A stretch of 64,000 nt of DNA from JBEVJK01 sp963791325 (GCA_963791325.1 CAWBRU010000015.1:1-64000), one strand, 5' to 3'; positions 1 to 8,440 are shown, numbered from the stretch's first letter. Numbers and translations are program-made. The notes: generated by a model from the sequence alone, not told the origin.

Positions 1-2
1 AG

Positions 3-299
3 TTGCGGCGCTATGCCGACGCGAGGCAGCTGCTGGAGGTGGCAAGCTCTCCGTCGCCGGTTAGGGAGCTGCGCAACATTGGGTGGCGAGCCGCGAACTC
101 CGCCCATCTCGGCCGTGACGAGGAGGCGCACCGCCTTGCGGGTTTGTTCGTCACCTCTGCAGCCGCACTCTGGCGCGGAGATGAGCAAGCCGGCCCCGCC
201 GAGTTCGTGAACTGGCTTGTCGACAGCTCGTTACTGCAAGCCGCTGCGGACATTGAGAACCTCCGGGAAGGGCTGGCCCTTGCAGGTCTACCAGCATAG
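3..299 (+). CDS. C-terminal part of a cyclase/TolB-type TPR protein (cut by window edge)
   Basis: The frame is open from the first bases and ends at a TAG at 297-299, so only the last 98 or so residues are visible. The closing residues LREGLALAGLPA match the usual end of rhizobial proteins that join a class III cyclase or TolB-like module to TPR repeats. The preceding helices (RRYADARQLLEVASS, then AAALWRGDEQAGP) fit the last TPR-like units. No catalytic part is in view. Just downstream, on the opposite strand, lies a piece of the central part of the same kind of protein, so this copy is probably rearranged. Family assignment is by recall of the conserved ending and is moderate. Confidence 0.5.
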   Translation: MRRYADARQLLEVASSPSPVRELRNIGWRAANSAHLGRDEEAHRLAGLFVTSAAALWRGDEQAGPAEFVNWLVDSSLLQAAADIENLREGLALAGLPA

Positions 300-339
300 G
301 AGAGGGCGGTTTGGCGGCGAACAAAGAGTTACGGGCGAT

Positions 340-455
340 CCGAACAGCGAGCGAAAGTGGGCTAGCCCGGTCATGAGGTCCTCGGTGATCCCATCGCTGA
401 AATAGGTTTCATCGGGCTGACCTCCCAGATGCCGAAGGGAAGCACGGCAATCAAG
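340..455 (-). pseudogene. Fragment of a TolB-like/cyclase protein, inverted relative to the fragment at 3-299
   Basis: Read on the minus strand, one frame gives IAVLPF and, after a one-base shift, another gives RHLGGQPDETYFSDG then ITEDLMTGLAHFRSLF. This is the hallmark segment of the TolB-like domain found between the cyclase and TPR parts of many rhizobial regulators (family consensus roughly LPF..L...PEQEYFADGITEDI...L). Nothing similar extends on either side. It is a decayed remnant and points the opposite way to the C-terminal fragment just before it. Confidence 0.55.
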
Positions 456-482
456 GCCTATCCGGAAGGGACATTGGTGCAC

Positions 483-843
483 CGCCCGCCGCCGAGCCGC
501 TCCAGCGCCAGACTTGAACTCATCTCCAGCTCGCCTTGCCAGGGAGCGACCGGCAGATGGTGCGCGAGGCTTGAGTCAGCAAGCCCTGATTCTGGCGCCC
601 GCTGAGCGCGCTTAGGCGCTGGCGGGTTGTGACCAAGGTCATTGCACAGCCTTCTCCGCGCAGTTTTGTAGGGCTTAAGGCGACAGCCAATCGGACCAAA
701 GAGCGTGCGTCCGCTATGCATTTGTTAAAGCCATGGCTCCGCCCGGTCGGCAGTCTGCGAAGGTTGTTCCCTGCAACAACATCTTGGGAGGGGTCTGATG
801 TCGCGATCAGGCCTCTCTCAATGCTGGGATTGGGAGAGGTCGA
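483..843. other. No gene recognised
   Basis: Open frames here are short and conflicting on both strands. No start with a Shine-Dalgarno site and no familiar motif was seen. Confidence 0.4.
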
Positions 844-1083
844 TTGATACGAATGTCGCTAACCCTGGCACCTCAGGCCGTCGCACAAGACTGGACGCCG
901 TTCGGTATCAAGAAATTTGGGTTCGTCGTCGATGTCCCGCCGGGCTTCGTGTACGTCAGAAGTCTTAGAGAAGACCGCCAGGAGGGCGCGGCATTTCAGA
1001 ACGCAGACGGCGACGCCATCGTGGTCTGGGGCATCGCCCTCCCCATTCGCGACTTCCGCGACAACGTCGAAGCCCTGATGGCG
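844..1083 (+). pseudogene. N-terminal half of a secreted hypothetical protein, broken by an inversion
   Basis: The frame reads LAPQAVAQDW, which looks like the end of a signal peptide with an AQA-type cleavage site. It continues with FGFVVDVPPGF, AAFQNADGDAIVVWG and LPIRDFRDNVEALMA. This is a well-formed periplasmic-type domain that stops abruptly three codons later. The next part of what appears to be the same protein is found on the opposite strand immediately downstream (1083-1280). The N-terminus is also shortened, because the signal peptide lacks its basic start. I do not know a function for the family. Confidence 0.6.
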
Positions 1084-1280
1084 TCCCGGTCGTAGTCGAT
1101 GAGGAAGAACGCCACGCGGTCATCACAGACGGTGATGGCTTTGACGTATCGGATGAGCCCGTCTTTGAAGCCAGAATAGGCCGCCCATTTGGGCGTGATG
1201 CGCTTGTAGGTGACCTCCAGACCTTCGTCTTGCTGTTGTTGCGTGGCGAGCGACCGATGTTCCGCCCGACGGCCAGCGCC
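1083..1280 (-). pseudogene. Second half of the same secreted hypothetical protein, inverted
   Basis: On the minus strand the frame gives LEVTYKRITPKWAAYSGFK then LIRYVKAITVCDDRVAFF and LIDYDRD, after which it runs into the antisense of the forward fragment. The forward piece ends at NVEALMA and this piece would logically follow it in an intact protein. The two halves meet head-on near 1083-1087. The frame opens after a stop at 1281-1283. Read as remains of a single gene split by inversion of its 3' part. Confidence 0.5.
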
Positions 1281-1283
1281 TCA

Positions 1284-1977
1284 GGCAACATGGCGTGACG
1301 GCGCCGCCGCTCCCGCCAAAGCACGGCACCCGCCCGGATCAACCGGCAGCGGGGCCGGTTCGGGACGGTTAAGGGCAAAGGAAGACGGAGTTTCGGATGG
1401 CTGTTGAGATTGCGCTCGACAAGGACGATGCTGCGCCCGTGATGGGAGGCTGCGGACGGGTCGTGGATATCCATCCGGATTTCTCCTATATGCGGCTAGC
1501 GATCGTCAACATCGTGTCGCCTACCAGCGCGGGCTGGCGACACCGGGGACCGGCAGGCGCAGGGTGACACTCCAGCCTCGGTCCTTGAAGTCGCGCTGCG
1601 ATCAAGCTCAGCGCAGCTTCGATCCTCGTCAATTTTTCACCGATCCCTGGTGTGGGCAATGGCGACCTTGGCGACGATTTCGAACAGCCACGATTCACCT
1701 GATCGAGAAGATCATTCGAGGGCCGGTGGACAGCGACGAGGCAGATATAGTCGCGGATCTCGGCGCGCGCACGGCTGTCGCGCGTGGAGCGGCTGGTCGA
1801 ATGTCCTCTCCGGTTACTGGTCGCTCGCCCTTAGTCAGCTGCGCGACATCGTACTCGTAAATGCCTCGGGCCCCCTTCATCGGCGAACATTAGGTCCTCA
1901 GCCGAGTTCGGATCCATCAGAGGTGCGGAGACGCTGCGTCATGCGATGCTCCGCGACTTACCCGTCGAGGAGCCGGA
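1284..1977. other. No gene recognised
   Basis: Several overlapping open frames occur on both strands (longest 1650-2111 plus), but none has a convincing start site, motif or consistent composition. Probably decayed sequence. Confidence 0.4.
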
Positions 1978-2178
1978 ATGACCAGATATTTGTTTGCCGA
2001 GTGCCCGACCTGCGGCCATTCGGAGGTCGTCGAGCTAACCACCGACGCAGAGCCAGAGATCATCTGCCATATGTGTCAGGAGCAGCGAGGCCACCGGATG
2101 GTAATGAATAGCCGGCGTGCCGATCCTGGCGACGTCCCCGCCGGACGCGACGACCGCGAAGCCGCCGAACGAGACTAG
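1978..2178 (+). CDS. Small zinc-ribbon protein
   Basis: This 66-residue frame starts at an ATG preceded by GAGGAGCCGGA, a good ribosome site. It carries two CxxC knuckles, CPTC near residue 10 and CHMC near residue 31, separated by about 20 residues, as in a zinc ribbon. The tail after residue 45 is rich in Arg and Asp and looks unlike the first part, so the 3' end may be altered. No close neighbour shares its strand. A role in nucleic-acid or protein binding is usual for such proteins but cannot be specified. Confidence 0.5.
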   Translation: MTRYLFAECPTCGHSEVVELTTDAEPEIICHMCQEQRGHRMVMNSRRADPGDVPAGRDDREAAERD

Positions 2179-2412
2179 TGCCGCGGCCCGATGGGGCAGC
2201 TAGGGGCTCGAGCCGCGGCCGGCTGCCGCGTTTAGCAGATTGCAAGGCCACCAACCTCAGCCCAGGAACATGCCGTCTAGTTGATCGGCTGCTTATTATC
2301 TGCTCTGCCTACGGAGGCCGGTAATGCTTCACTGTAAAATCCGAGAAGCCAAAAGTCCTTGGCTTTCTTTCCATCTGGTTGACCTCCACTCACCGTGACC
2401 ACATATCCGTCA

Positions 2413-2570
2413 ATGCCCTGGGCAGGGACTGGCCCTACTGGGCGAGGATGGCCGACACGACAGGGATTGGGGCGGGTGACCCGATCTTAGCCCGACCGAG
2501 ACGCCCGTCCCTACAAAGTTCTATGATCGCGTGTCCTTGGGATCCGCACCTTCCCAAGGACCGGGGGGCG
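2413..2570 (+). repeat. Structured dispersed repeat, copy 1
   Basis: About 155 bases share roughly 85 percent identity (by eye) with the minus strand at 7704-7857. It contains CCCTGGGCAGGG, a near-palindrome, and a longer hairpin whose arms are GGGGCGGGT and ACGCCCGTCCC. Substitutions between the copies leave the arms able to pair. No transposase lies beside it. A non-coding end of an insertion sequence or a small structured RNA element are both possible. Confidence 0.55.
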
Positions 2571-2791
2571 GGTGAACCCCAGGCGGCCTCATCCCGGCTA
2601 CCAGAGAGCGCTCGCCCTGCGGTAAGAACTTATCCATCGCGCGGGGCTTGCAGAAACATTCCGAGCGGCCGAAGGTTAGGAGGTCCCCCTGGCGGTTCTT
2701 AGACCCAGCCGGGGGGCGGTGGCCGGGTCTGGGGCGTGCTTCTGGCAAACCTCCTGGCTCGGTCACCTCAAAACCGATCATCGATCACGCA

Positions 2792-3196
2792 ATGACGCCT
2801 TTCACGGCTGCAGTCCTCGCCATTGCATTCAATTCGGCTGCTTATCGAGCAGAATATTTGCGCGCCTCGATTGAGGCATTGCGCGAAACCAGTTCGAAGC
2901 CGCGCTTGCATTCGGGTTTTGCCGCGCCGGCGCTGTCGTGAACGTGGTTTTGCCGCAGGCGCTTCGGCTCAGCGTGGTCCAACGAGGCGGTTGTGGAACT
3001 GCAGTTCACGTCGATCGCATTTACAATTGGCGTCATCGAACTGACCGGAGGAGCCGAGAAAATAGGTTACGAGACGTTCCGCTTTTTTGATGCCTTCCTC
3101 GTTTGCGGGTTCATCTACATGGTCATGATGGCCTGTGTTGTGGTTGCTATCCGCTTCCTGGGAACCAGGTTCGCCGTCCCTGGTCTAGTAAGCTGA
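2792..3196 (+). pseudogene. Remnant of a polar amino-acid ABC transporter permease
   Basis: Three frames in order rebuild the C-terminal half of a HisM/GlnP-type permease: FTAAVLAIAFNSAAYRAEYL, then after a one-base loss QFEAALAFGF and NVVLPQALRLSVV, then NEAVVELQFTSIAFTIG and a last membrane helix with FIYMVMMACVVVAIRFLG. The middle matches the EAA loop that contacts the ATPase in this family. The upstream half is missing. Frameshifts fall near 2890 and 2980; both could be undone by changing a short C run by one base. It lies near a ureohydrolase remnant, so both may come from one amino-acid or polyamine use locus. Confidence 0.65.
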
Positions 3197-3579
3197 TGCT
3201 TTAGAGTTGCAGGACCAGTTGTCTCGCGACGGTATCGCCTGTGTGCCTACCATAGGGCAGGCCTTTCCGCTCGCCGGCTCTGCTACCGCTTTTCGGCCGG
3301 TGGCGTCGTCTTCGATTGGGAGTAAGCTCAAGCGCTTGGGAGATGGCTCTTCCGTAGCCGCATCCCAAGGTCGGAGGTGGCCAATATATAACACCGATCG
3401 GATAGGATAGGATACGGATTGCACGCCCGGTGGTCATGTGTGATCGCCGACGGAAGGAAGAAGCTGACCACCGTCGGCAGACAAAGGGCCTTGCGCCAAG
3501 AAGCGGGCTCTGCCTGGGACAGGCCAGGCAGCTGTCCACCGTGCGATGTTCGTTCGCATCCAAGGTCGGGATTTGTACG
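3197..3579. other. No gene recognised
   Basis: Long overlapping frames exist on the minus strand (3201-3689), but none gives a recognisable domain or a ribosome site. Spacer between two remnants. Confidence 0.4.
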
Positions 3580-3818
3580 ATGACCATGGCGCTGACAATG
3601 CCGCCCAAGCACGAGCACAAGAGCCTGTTGTTTTCAGAGGTTGCCACCGATTTGGACGCCTTGCAGCCGGACGTCGCGTTCCTCGACATCCCACATGGCC
3701 GCCTACACCATCGAAGGCATAAGTAGTGATTAGAGCAAAGCTCCCACCGCTATTCGCCAGGCTAGTGACCCGAGCGATGCGATCGATCGAACGCTACGAC
3801 TTCGACATTGGTGGCCCT
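3580..3818 (+). pseudogene. Remnant of an agmatinase/arginase-family ureohydrolase (N-terminal part)
   Basis: The frame from an ATG at 3580 includes LLFSEVATDLDALQ then PDVAFLDIPHG. After a shift another frame gives AYTIEGISSD, a stop, then SKAPTAIRQAS, and a third gives RAMRSIERYDFDIGGP. This is the N-terminal region of ureohydrolases (pattern: DVAFLG.P.G, then AP.AIR..S, then .YD.D.GG). The metal-binding DxHxD region is absent, so no activity is possible. The sequence then runs into the leader of the PRC-barrel gene. Confidence 0.6.
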
Positions 3819-3944
3819 TGTGAATGCCAGGCCCCGCAACGGTTCGTTCCCGCATGGGGCCGTCGGCAGCCTTATCAATTTCAGGAGGAGCGGAACCGGT
3901 TCCGCAGTCATCGGTTTTTGTTGATCGGAACAAGGAGCGAAACA

Positions 3945-4325
3945 ATGGCCAATATGAGAAGCAGTACTGCTCGCGATGTTGCCACCGACGAAACCGGGAG
4001 CCTGATCGCAGCAAGCAAGGTGAACGGAACGAGCGTGTACAACCGGCAGGGTGAAAGCCTTGGCTCGATCTATGACGTCATGATCGATAAGGTTTCCGGT
4101 CAAGTGTCTTATGCCGTCATGTCGTTTGGCGGTTTTTTGGGCATGGGTGAGGATTATCACCCGCTGCCGTGGTCAGTCCTGCACTACGACACAAACCAGG
4201 GCGGATACGTCGTCGATCTGAACAAGGAACGCCTTGAAGGAGCGCCCACATATCGTGAAGACGACATGGAGCTGTGGGACGATCCGGAATATACTCGAGG
4301 CATAGACGAATTTTACGCCCGCTAG
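3945..4325 (+). CDS. PRC-barrel domain protein
   Basis: A 126-residue protein with a single PRC-barrel at about residues 20-90: NGTSVYNRQGESLGSIYDV, then a second strand pair around SYAVMSFGGFLGMGEDYHPL and PWSVL. Such stand-alone PRC-barrel proteins are common in rhizobia and are often stress-linked; their partners are mostly unknown. The start at 3945 is chosen because AAGGAG sits seven bases upstream, while the same frame runs upstream into a ureohydrolase remnant. The C-terminus is acidic with a final tyrosine-rich stretch. A GC-rich hairpin follows at 4341. Intact and monocistronic. Confidence 0.9.
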   Translation: MANMRSSTARDVATDETGSLIAASKVNGTSVYNRQGESLGSIYDVMIDKVSGQVSYAVMSFGGFLGMGEDYHPLPWSVLHYDTNQGGYVVDLNKERLEGAPTYREDDMELWDDPEYTRGIDEFYAR

Positions 4326-4340
4326 GGTATCTTATTGATT

Positions 4341-4371
4341 GGGGGCCGCTGGGATCAACGGGCGGCCTCCC
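4341..4371 (+). terminator. Imperfect GC-rich hairpin after the PRC-barrel gene
   Basis: Arms GGGGGCCGC and GCGGCCTCCC can pair with one bulge around a 12-base loop, 16 bases past the stop codon. No T tract follows, so rho-independent termination is only likely in part. Confidence 0.35.
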
Positions 4372-4558
4372 GTGATGCTCAGTTGCTCAACTGAAGGCGT
4401 GTCTTGGCAGGCGCCTGCCTAAAAACCACCCGCCGGAACTCTCGGACTTCCTCCGGTCCCTCGATGGGCCGCCATTCGGCCAGCTGCTGCCGTAGGGACG
4501 TTTGGCTCGGTGGGTTGTAGCTGCCTGAAGGGAGCCCAAGCCCCCACAAACTGTAAGG

Positions 4559-4702
4559 TCACCTCACATGCGACACGGCCACCACGTTGGCCAGCGACAT
4601 CTGCGCGGCCTCGTCGACGAACAGCACGTCCACCACGCTATGCGCGTCCGCCCGCGACCAGAAGAACGATGTCGCCCCCGCGACCCGGCATTCACGACGG
4701 TC
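4559..4702 (-). pseudogene. Fragment of a superfamily I-type DNA helicase
   Basis: The minus-strand frame gives VAGATSFFWSRADAHSVVDV then LFVDEAAQMSLANVVAVSHV, ending at a TGA. This is the Walker B region of large RecB-like or Upf1-like helicases (pattern VDYLFVDEAGQ.SLA). The DEAA box and its flanks are intact, but fewer than 50 residues remain and there is no Walker A. A remnant only. Confidence 0.55.
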
Positions 4703-4909
4703 CCAACCGACTTCCGCCCGTCATGGCCCTTCCGGCAACGAATTCGATAGGGACCACAGAACGCAACCTAACCTGGGGTATTCGCAGTGTAGCTGCCTAT
4801 CCCGACCAAACGCGCCTGATCAACTCTGAGCAGTGTAGGGTTGAAGACTCGCGCAAGATGTACCAGCGTCCGCATCATCTTCGACCCGATCTTTGCTTGC
4901 TGTAGCAAC

Positions 4910-4933
4910 TGTGCGCGTAATCTTGCGCGCACA
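4910..4933 (+). promoter_or_regulatory. Perfect hairpin in the leader of the P450 gene
   Basis: TGTGCGCG and CGCGCACA pair over eight bases around the loop TAATCTTG. The hairpin ends a few bases before the ribosome site (AAGGGG) of the gene starting at 4948, so it could act on mRNA stability or translation, or be a dyad operator. Confidence 0.45.
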
Positions 4934-4947
4934 TAGAAGGGGCTGTC

Positions 4948-6504
4948 ATGAAACGAAGAACTTTTCTGACCGGCGGAGCGACTTCCGTGGCCGCGATCTC
5001 TGCACAGCCTGTTCTGGCTCACTACGAGCCGCGCGATCCGCTGGAGAATGATCCGCCAGCGCCGGGTGACTTGGCGGCAACTGCGGCACGATTGCGTGCT
5101 CAGTTCATGCGCGATTTCGAACCGGAATATGTCGAGAACGTCATCATCCCGCACTTTCTGGTGAGCGTCTATGAGGGGGAGCGATCGTTCCTGCCGATGA
5201 TTGACGTTGCGCTCACCAAGGAGAATGCCCTGCCCAACGACCTCTGGGGGTTGTTGAGCGAGACTTGGAGACCTGCGCCTGAAGACGGCGTCACAGTCTT
5301 CCTGCAGGGCCTTGAAAAGCGTGGCCCGGACAACCGCCGCAAACGCATCTACATGTCGGCGGTGACCCCCGACCTTTACCGGGCCAAGTACGGCGAGAAA
5401 ATCACCGCTTTCTTCGACAAGCTCTTAGCCGAGGGCAATGCCGGTAAGCCACTCATGCGGCCGTACCTCGAAGGTTATTGGGACATCTACTGGGATCTGC
5501 ACCTTGGCGTCCAACCCGATGCCATCCCGGCCAGGGTTCGCCAGATCGGCGACAGCTTCAACACGGTCCTGGCTTACCGCGATCCCACCTCAAGGATCGT
5601 CTATGAGAACTACATGACGGTCCGGGCCAATCTGGAATTTCTGAAGTCCTGGATTGATGATCGGATAGCAGACATTGTCTCTGGGAAGACACCGGATTCG
5701 GATAAAACATTCGCTTGGTACTGGGCCAAGAATGGCGAGGATAGCCGGTACTTCGATCACAAGGATGTGGTCTTCGAGTGCTTTCACAATTTTGTGGCAT
5801 TCAGCCAGTGGGGCAACTCGATCTACAACATCATGTTGAGGCTAGCTGAAGGGGTTGGCGATCCGACGGTCCAGGTCGCCTTCAAGGCAACGATGGAAGG
5901 CGATCCGGACAACGCCGTAGGTGCACCATACACGCCCCTCGAGCGCTTCGTGATGGAGTTGTTCAGGCTGATCTCCCCTAACGGCGGCAGCATTTCCGCC
6001 CTTGGAGAGAACCGGGCTCCGCAGTTTGACCGGCATGGCTACATCATTAGCCCGCACACATCGACCAGCATCGATCCCGTGCACTGGACAAATCCTGAAG
6101 CCTTCGACCCGTCCCGCTACTTGCATGTTCCGACGAGCGCCGAGGTCGACGAGGCGAAGGCCAAGCAGATCGGCTTCGCCAAATGCCCCTTCGACCTTAC
6201 GACCTTCGACGTCAAAGACGGGCGACAAGCGTCATTGCACAACAGTGCGTTCGGTACGGTTTTTGGAGTCGCCGATGGCAAAGCGCTGCCTGTCTGTGAC
6301 TATGCAGGCTTTGCACCGTTCGGTTTCGGCTATCGTCGCTGTCCCGGCGAGCAACTCACCATCCAGGCGTTCGAAGATTTTCTGAGGAAAGTCTGGAGCG
6401 ACAAGATCCAGTTCGTGAAGCTGAACATCGCCAATCCCGAGCCGCTTCCGATCGGTCCGGGAACCGTGATCGGCGACGACATGGGATTCAGTCGGCCGTC
6501 ATAG
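4948..6504 (+). CDS. Cytochrome P450-type heme-thiolate protein with a twin-arginine signal peptide
   Basis: The 518-residue product starts with KRRTFLTGG and a short hydrophobic stretch ending QPVLA, a classical Tat signal, so export to the periplasm with cofactor bound is predicted. The body has P450 hallmarks: a helix resembling helix I (HNFVAFSQWGNSIYN), the K-helix ExxR as ELFR near residue 338, a PERF-like segment PEAFDPSRYL, and the heme loop FGFGYRRCPGE with the cysteine ligand. Known bacterial P450s are mostly cytosolic and need cytosolic redox partners. None is encoded nearby, which favours peroxide-driven or dioxygenase-like chemistry, but that is inference. The substrate is unknown. 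The gene stands alone, with a hairpin in its leader. Confidence 0.85.
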   Translation: MKRRTFLTGGATSVAAISAQPVLAHYEPRDPLENDPPAPGDLAATAARLRAQFMRDFEPEYVENVIIPHFLVSVYEGERSFLPMIDVALTKENALPNDLWGLLSETWRPAPEDGVTVFLQGLEKRGPDNRRKRIYMSAVTPDLYRAKYGEKITAFFDKLLAEGNAGKPLMRPYLEGYWDIYWDLHLGVQPDAIPARVRQIGDSFNTVLAYRDPTSRIVYENYMTVRANLEFLKSWIDDRIADIVSGKTPDSDKTFAWYWAKNGEDSRYFDHKDVVFECFHNFVAFSQWGNSIYNIMLRLAEGVGDPTVQVAFKATMEGDPDNAVGAPYTPLERFVMELFRLISPNGGSISALGENRAPQFDRHGYIISPHTSTSIDPVHWTNPEAFDPSRYLHVPTSAEVDEAKAKQIGFAKCPFDLTTFDVKDGRQASLHNSAFGTVFGVADGKALPVCDYAGFAPFGFGYRRCPGEQLTIQAFEDFLRKVWSDKIQFVKLNIANPEPLPIGPGTVIGDDMGFSRPS

Positions 6505-7164
6505 CGCCAGCAAAACTCCTGGCCCGGTATCGCGAGGATCTGCGAGCGCTTAGCCGCAGCTTAGCGGACTTCTGCGACGCCGGTCCCAACTCTCGGTGAG
6601 CAAGTGCTCATATCGGCGCAAGTTTTGGGGCTTCCTTGTGCGTGCCGCATCCTTGCCGCCGTCCTTGACCCCGCCGGTGAAGCAACGCTGGTCGAGGAGC
6701 CGCTAGAGGGCCCGATTGGAACCGCTATCGCACGCAGTTCTGGTCGAGCCCGGGCCCTTCGCCACCGTTCGCTTCCTCAGGGGCGCGGAGACGCTGCGCC
6801 AGGCTACGGTGCGAGAGCGGCACGAGGAGTGAATGGATAGGAGGTGACCTCTCGGCCGTGCTGGTGGCCGTCGCCGTCGCGACTGGTACTATGGATTTCT
6901 GGATGGAAGGTCGCCTCTCTCAACAGCCCTGAGCCGCCGCTGTAGGCGACAGTTAGGCTGATCCCCCTTCGGCGTGTACAGCGAGTACGGCCACATGTCA
7001 CGAACTCGGGATGCACTTGCGCCAGACGCGCTCGTTATGGTCGAAGCATCAGTCATGCGCCAGGAACTGCCGGTCGAGCGTGTCGAGGTGTTTGCAAGCC
7101 TTGTCGCTCTCTTCCTCCGTCATCTCGTGACCGTCGCCCCCGGCGTTCACGAGGAGCAGCCGCC
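6505..7164. other. No confident gene
   Basis: Two short plus-strand frames (6604-6840 and 6974-7168) lack motifs and good ribosome sites. The second overlaps the start of the next gene by four bases, so a leader peptide cannot be excluded. Confidence 0.35.
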
Positions 7165-7419
7165 GTGAAGATCACGATCACAGCTCTCGCCCTGATCGTG
7201 TCGATCATCCCTGCGTATGCCTGGGACGGGAATGCCCACCTGGAAGAGCAGGAGCGCCTACACGAGGTAACGATCATCGAGTTGGTCGCGCCCAATCGCC
7301 CCATACTCCGGGACGACGAAGCCCTGGTGATCGCCAATCGGTTGGAGCCTGCTCCCGAGCCGCTCGGTGATGAATTCAAATTCGAGCTGGTGGCAGGCAC
7401 ACCACGAGGGCGCGCCTGA
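7165..7419 (+). CDS. Small secreted hypothetical protein
   Basis: The 84-residue product starts at a GTG preceded by GAGGAG. It opens with a clean Sec signal peptide, KITITALALIVSIIPAYA, with cleavage expected after AYA. The mature part (about 65 residues) is acidic, has no cysteine, and contains LEEQERLHEVTIIELVAPN. I do not recognise the family. Its stop overlaps the ATG of the next short frame (TGATG), which suggests coupling if that frame is real. Confidence 0.6.
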   Translation: MKITITALALIVSIIPAYAWDGNAHLEEQERLHEVTIIELVAPNRPILRDDEALVIANRLEPAPEPLGDEFKFELVAGTPRGRA

Positions 7420-7616
7420 TGGTCCATAGACGCTTCAACGCAAAGGGCCTCTCCCTTGAGTTACCCAGGCAAGTGGCAATCGAACTCGGAACTCGGCCGC
7501 ATCACGCGGCTGCAGATCATGCCCACCAAGAGACGCCCGGCGCTTGGCTTGATGAGCTAGAGGTGACACAAGCCAGTGAAGCTATGACGCAAAAACCTCG
7601 ATCCCCCCGGCGATAG
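7419..7616 (+). CDS. Possible small protein coupled to the preceding gene
   Basis: A 65-residue frame whose ATG overlaps the stop of the gene before it. The first 25 residues (RRFNAKGLSLELPRQVAIEL) look protein-like; the rest is low in structure and ends in Arg/Pro. No motif. It could be a truncated gene. Confidence 0.3.
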   Translation: MVHRRFNAKGLSLELPRQVAIELGTRPHHAAADHAHQETPGAWLDELEVTQASEAMTQKPRSPRR

Positions 7617-7703
7617 AATTGCGCTACGTGCGACGAGACGAGAGAGGCGACAGGAGGTTCCCGCAGGGGTGAGTGCTTCGGTCGGAAGGGACTTTATCAC
7701 TCA

Positions 7704-7857
7704 CCCCCGTCCTCGGAAGGTGCGGACCCCAAGGACACGCGATCATAGCACTTGATAGGGGCGGGTGTCCCGGTCGGGCTAAGATCAGGTTACCCGCCCC
7801 CAGTCCCTGTCGTGTCGGCGATCCTCGCCCAGTAGGGTCATTCCCTGCCCAGGGCAA
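7704..7857 (-). repeat. Structured dispersed repeat, copy 2 (inverted relative to copy 1)
   Basis: On the minus strand this matches 2413-2570. The long hairpin is better kept here: GGGGCGGGT and ACCCGCCCC pair perfectly over nine bases. The conserved block ends at TCCGCACCTTCCGAGGACGG. No transposase is adjacent. Confidence 0.55.
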
Positions 7858-8035
7858 TGAAGTTAACGGCACCGACCCCCGAATGTTTCCCCGCAAAAAT
7901 GTGAAGTGCCATGCACAAGCCTCTATAGCGTTCAGGCGGCCGGCTGCCATCGACTACACACCAAAGGTGGCCAGACCACCCGGCGGTTTATACCTAAGGG
8001 CTGCCCGCACCCATCGATATGTGAACTTCAGAAGC

Positions 8036-8212
8036 TCACCGTCTCCGAAAGAGGGCCAGCGCCGGGCTGACCGTGATCGAGCTGACGAACAGCACGGCGC
8101 CGCCTATCGCGAGCGGGGCCGAAACGCCCATCGAGAAGAGCAGCAGGAAGGCCATGCCGAACAGCAGGAACATCATTACGGCATTTGCAACAATAAGGAG
8201 GACAACGGCCAC
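8036..8212 (-). CDS. Small membrane protein
   Basis: A 58-residue product made almost wholly of two hydrophobic segments, VAVVLLIVANAVMMFLLFG and APLAIGGAVLFVSSITVS, ending in FRRR, so the C-terminus probably faces the cytoplasm. The GTG start lies six bases after the stop of the gene upstream on this strand, so the two are probably co-transcribed and coupled. Too short for most gene finders. Function unknown. Confidence 0.45.
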   Translation of the reverse strand: MAVVLLIVANAVMMFLLFGMAFLLLFSMGVSAPLAIGGAVLFVSSITVSPALALFRRR

Positions 8213-8218
8213 TTCGAG

Positions 8219-8440
8219 TTAATCCGGCATATCAAACAGCGGCCCCTTGCGGCGGGCTTGGCGGTCCCCATCGACATGATCGATGAAGCTGCTGTCCACC
8301 TGCAGCGTGACCCGCTGGCCGGTCGCCTGCAGCTCAATGGTCACAGTGTTTTCGCCGGCCTTGTCGACCAAGCTGACAAGCCACCGAAGGGCGACTTGAT
8401 CCCCGACGCTAAAGTTCGCTGCCATGGACAACGTTACCAT
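8219..8440 (-). CDS. Small hypothetical protein with a beta-rich core
   Basis: About 73 residues from the ATG at 8440, or 68 from the ATG at 8425; neither has a clear ribosome site. The core FSVGDQVALRWLVSLVD then NTVTIELQATGQRVTLQVD looks like a small beta-barrel of the KOW or SH3 kind, though no family is recognised. The C-terminus is basic. It heads a two-gene unit with the membrane protein at 8036-8212. The same frame is open further upstream, but its composition there is not protein-like. Confidence 0.5.
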   Translation of the reverse strand: MVTLSMAANFSVGDQVALRWLVSLVDKAGENTVTIELQATGQRVTLQVDSSFIDHVDGDRQARRKGPLFDMPD

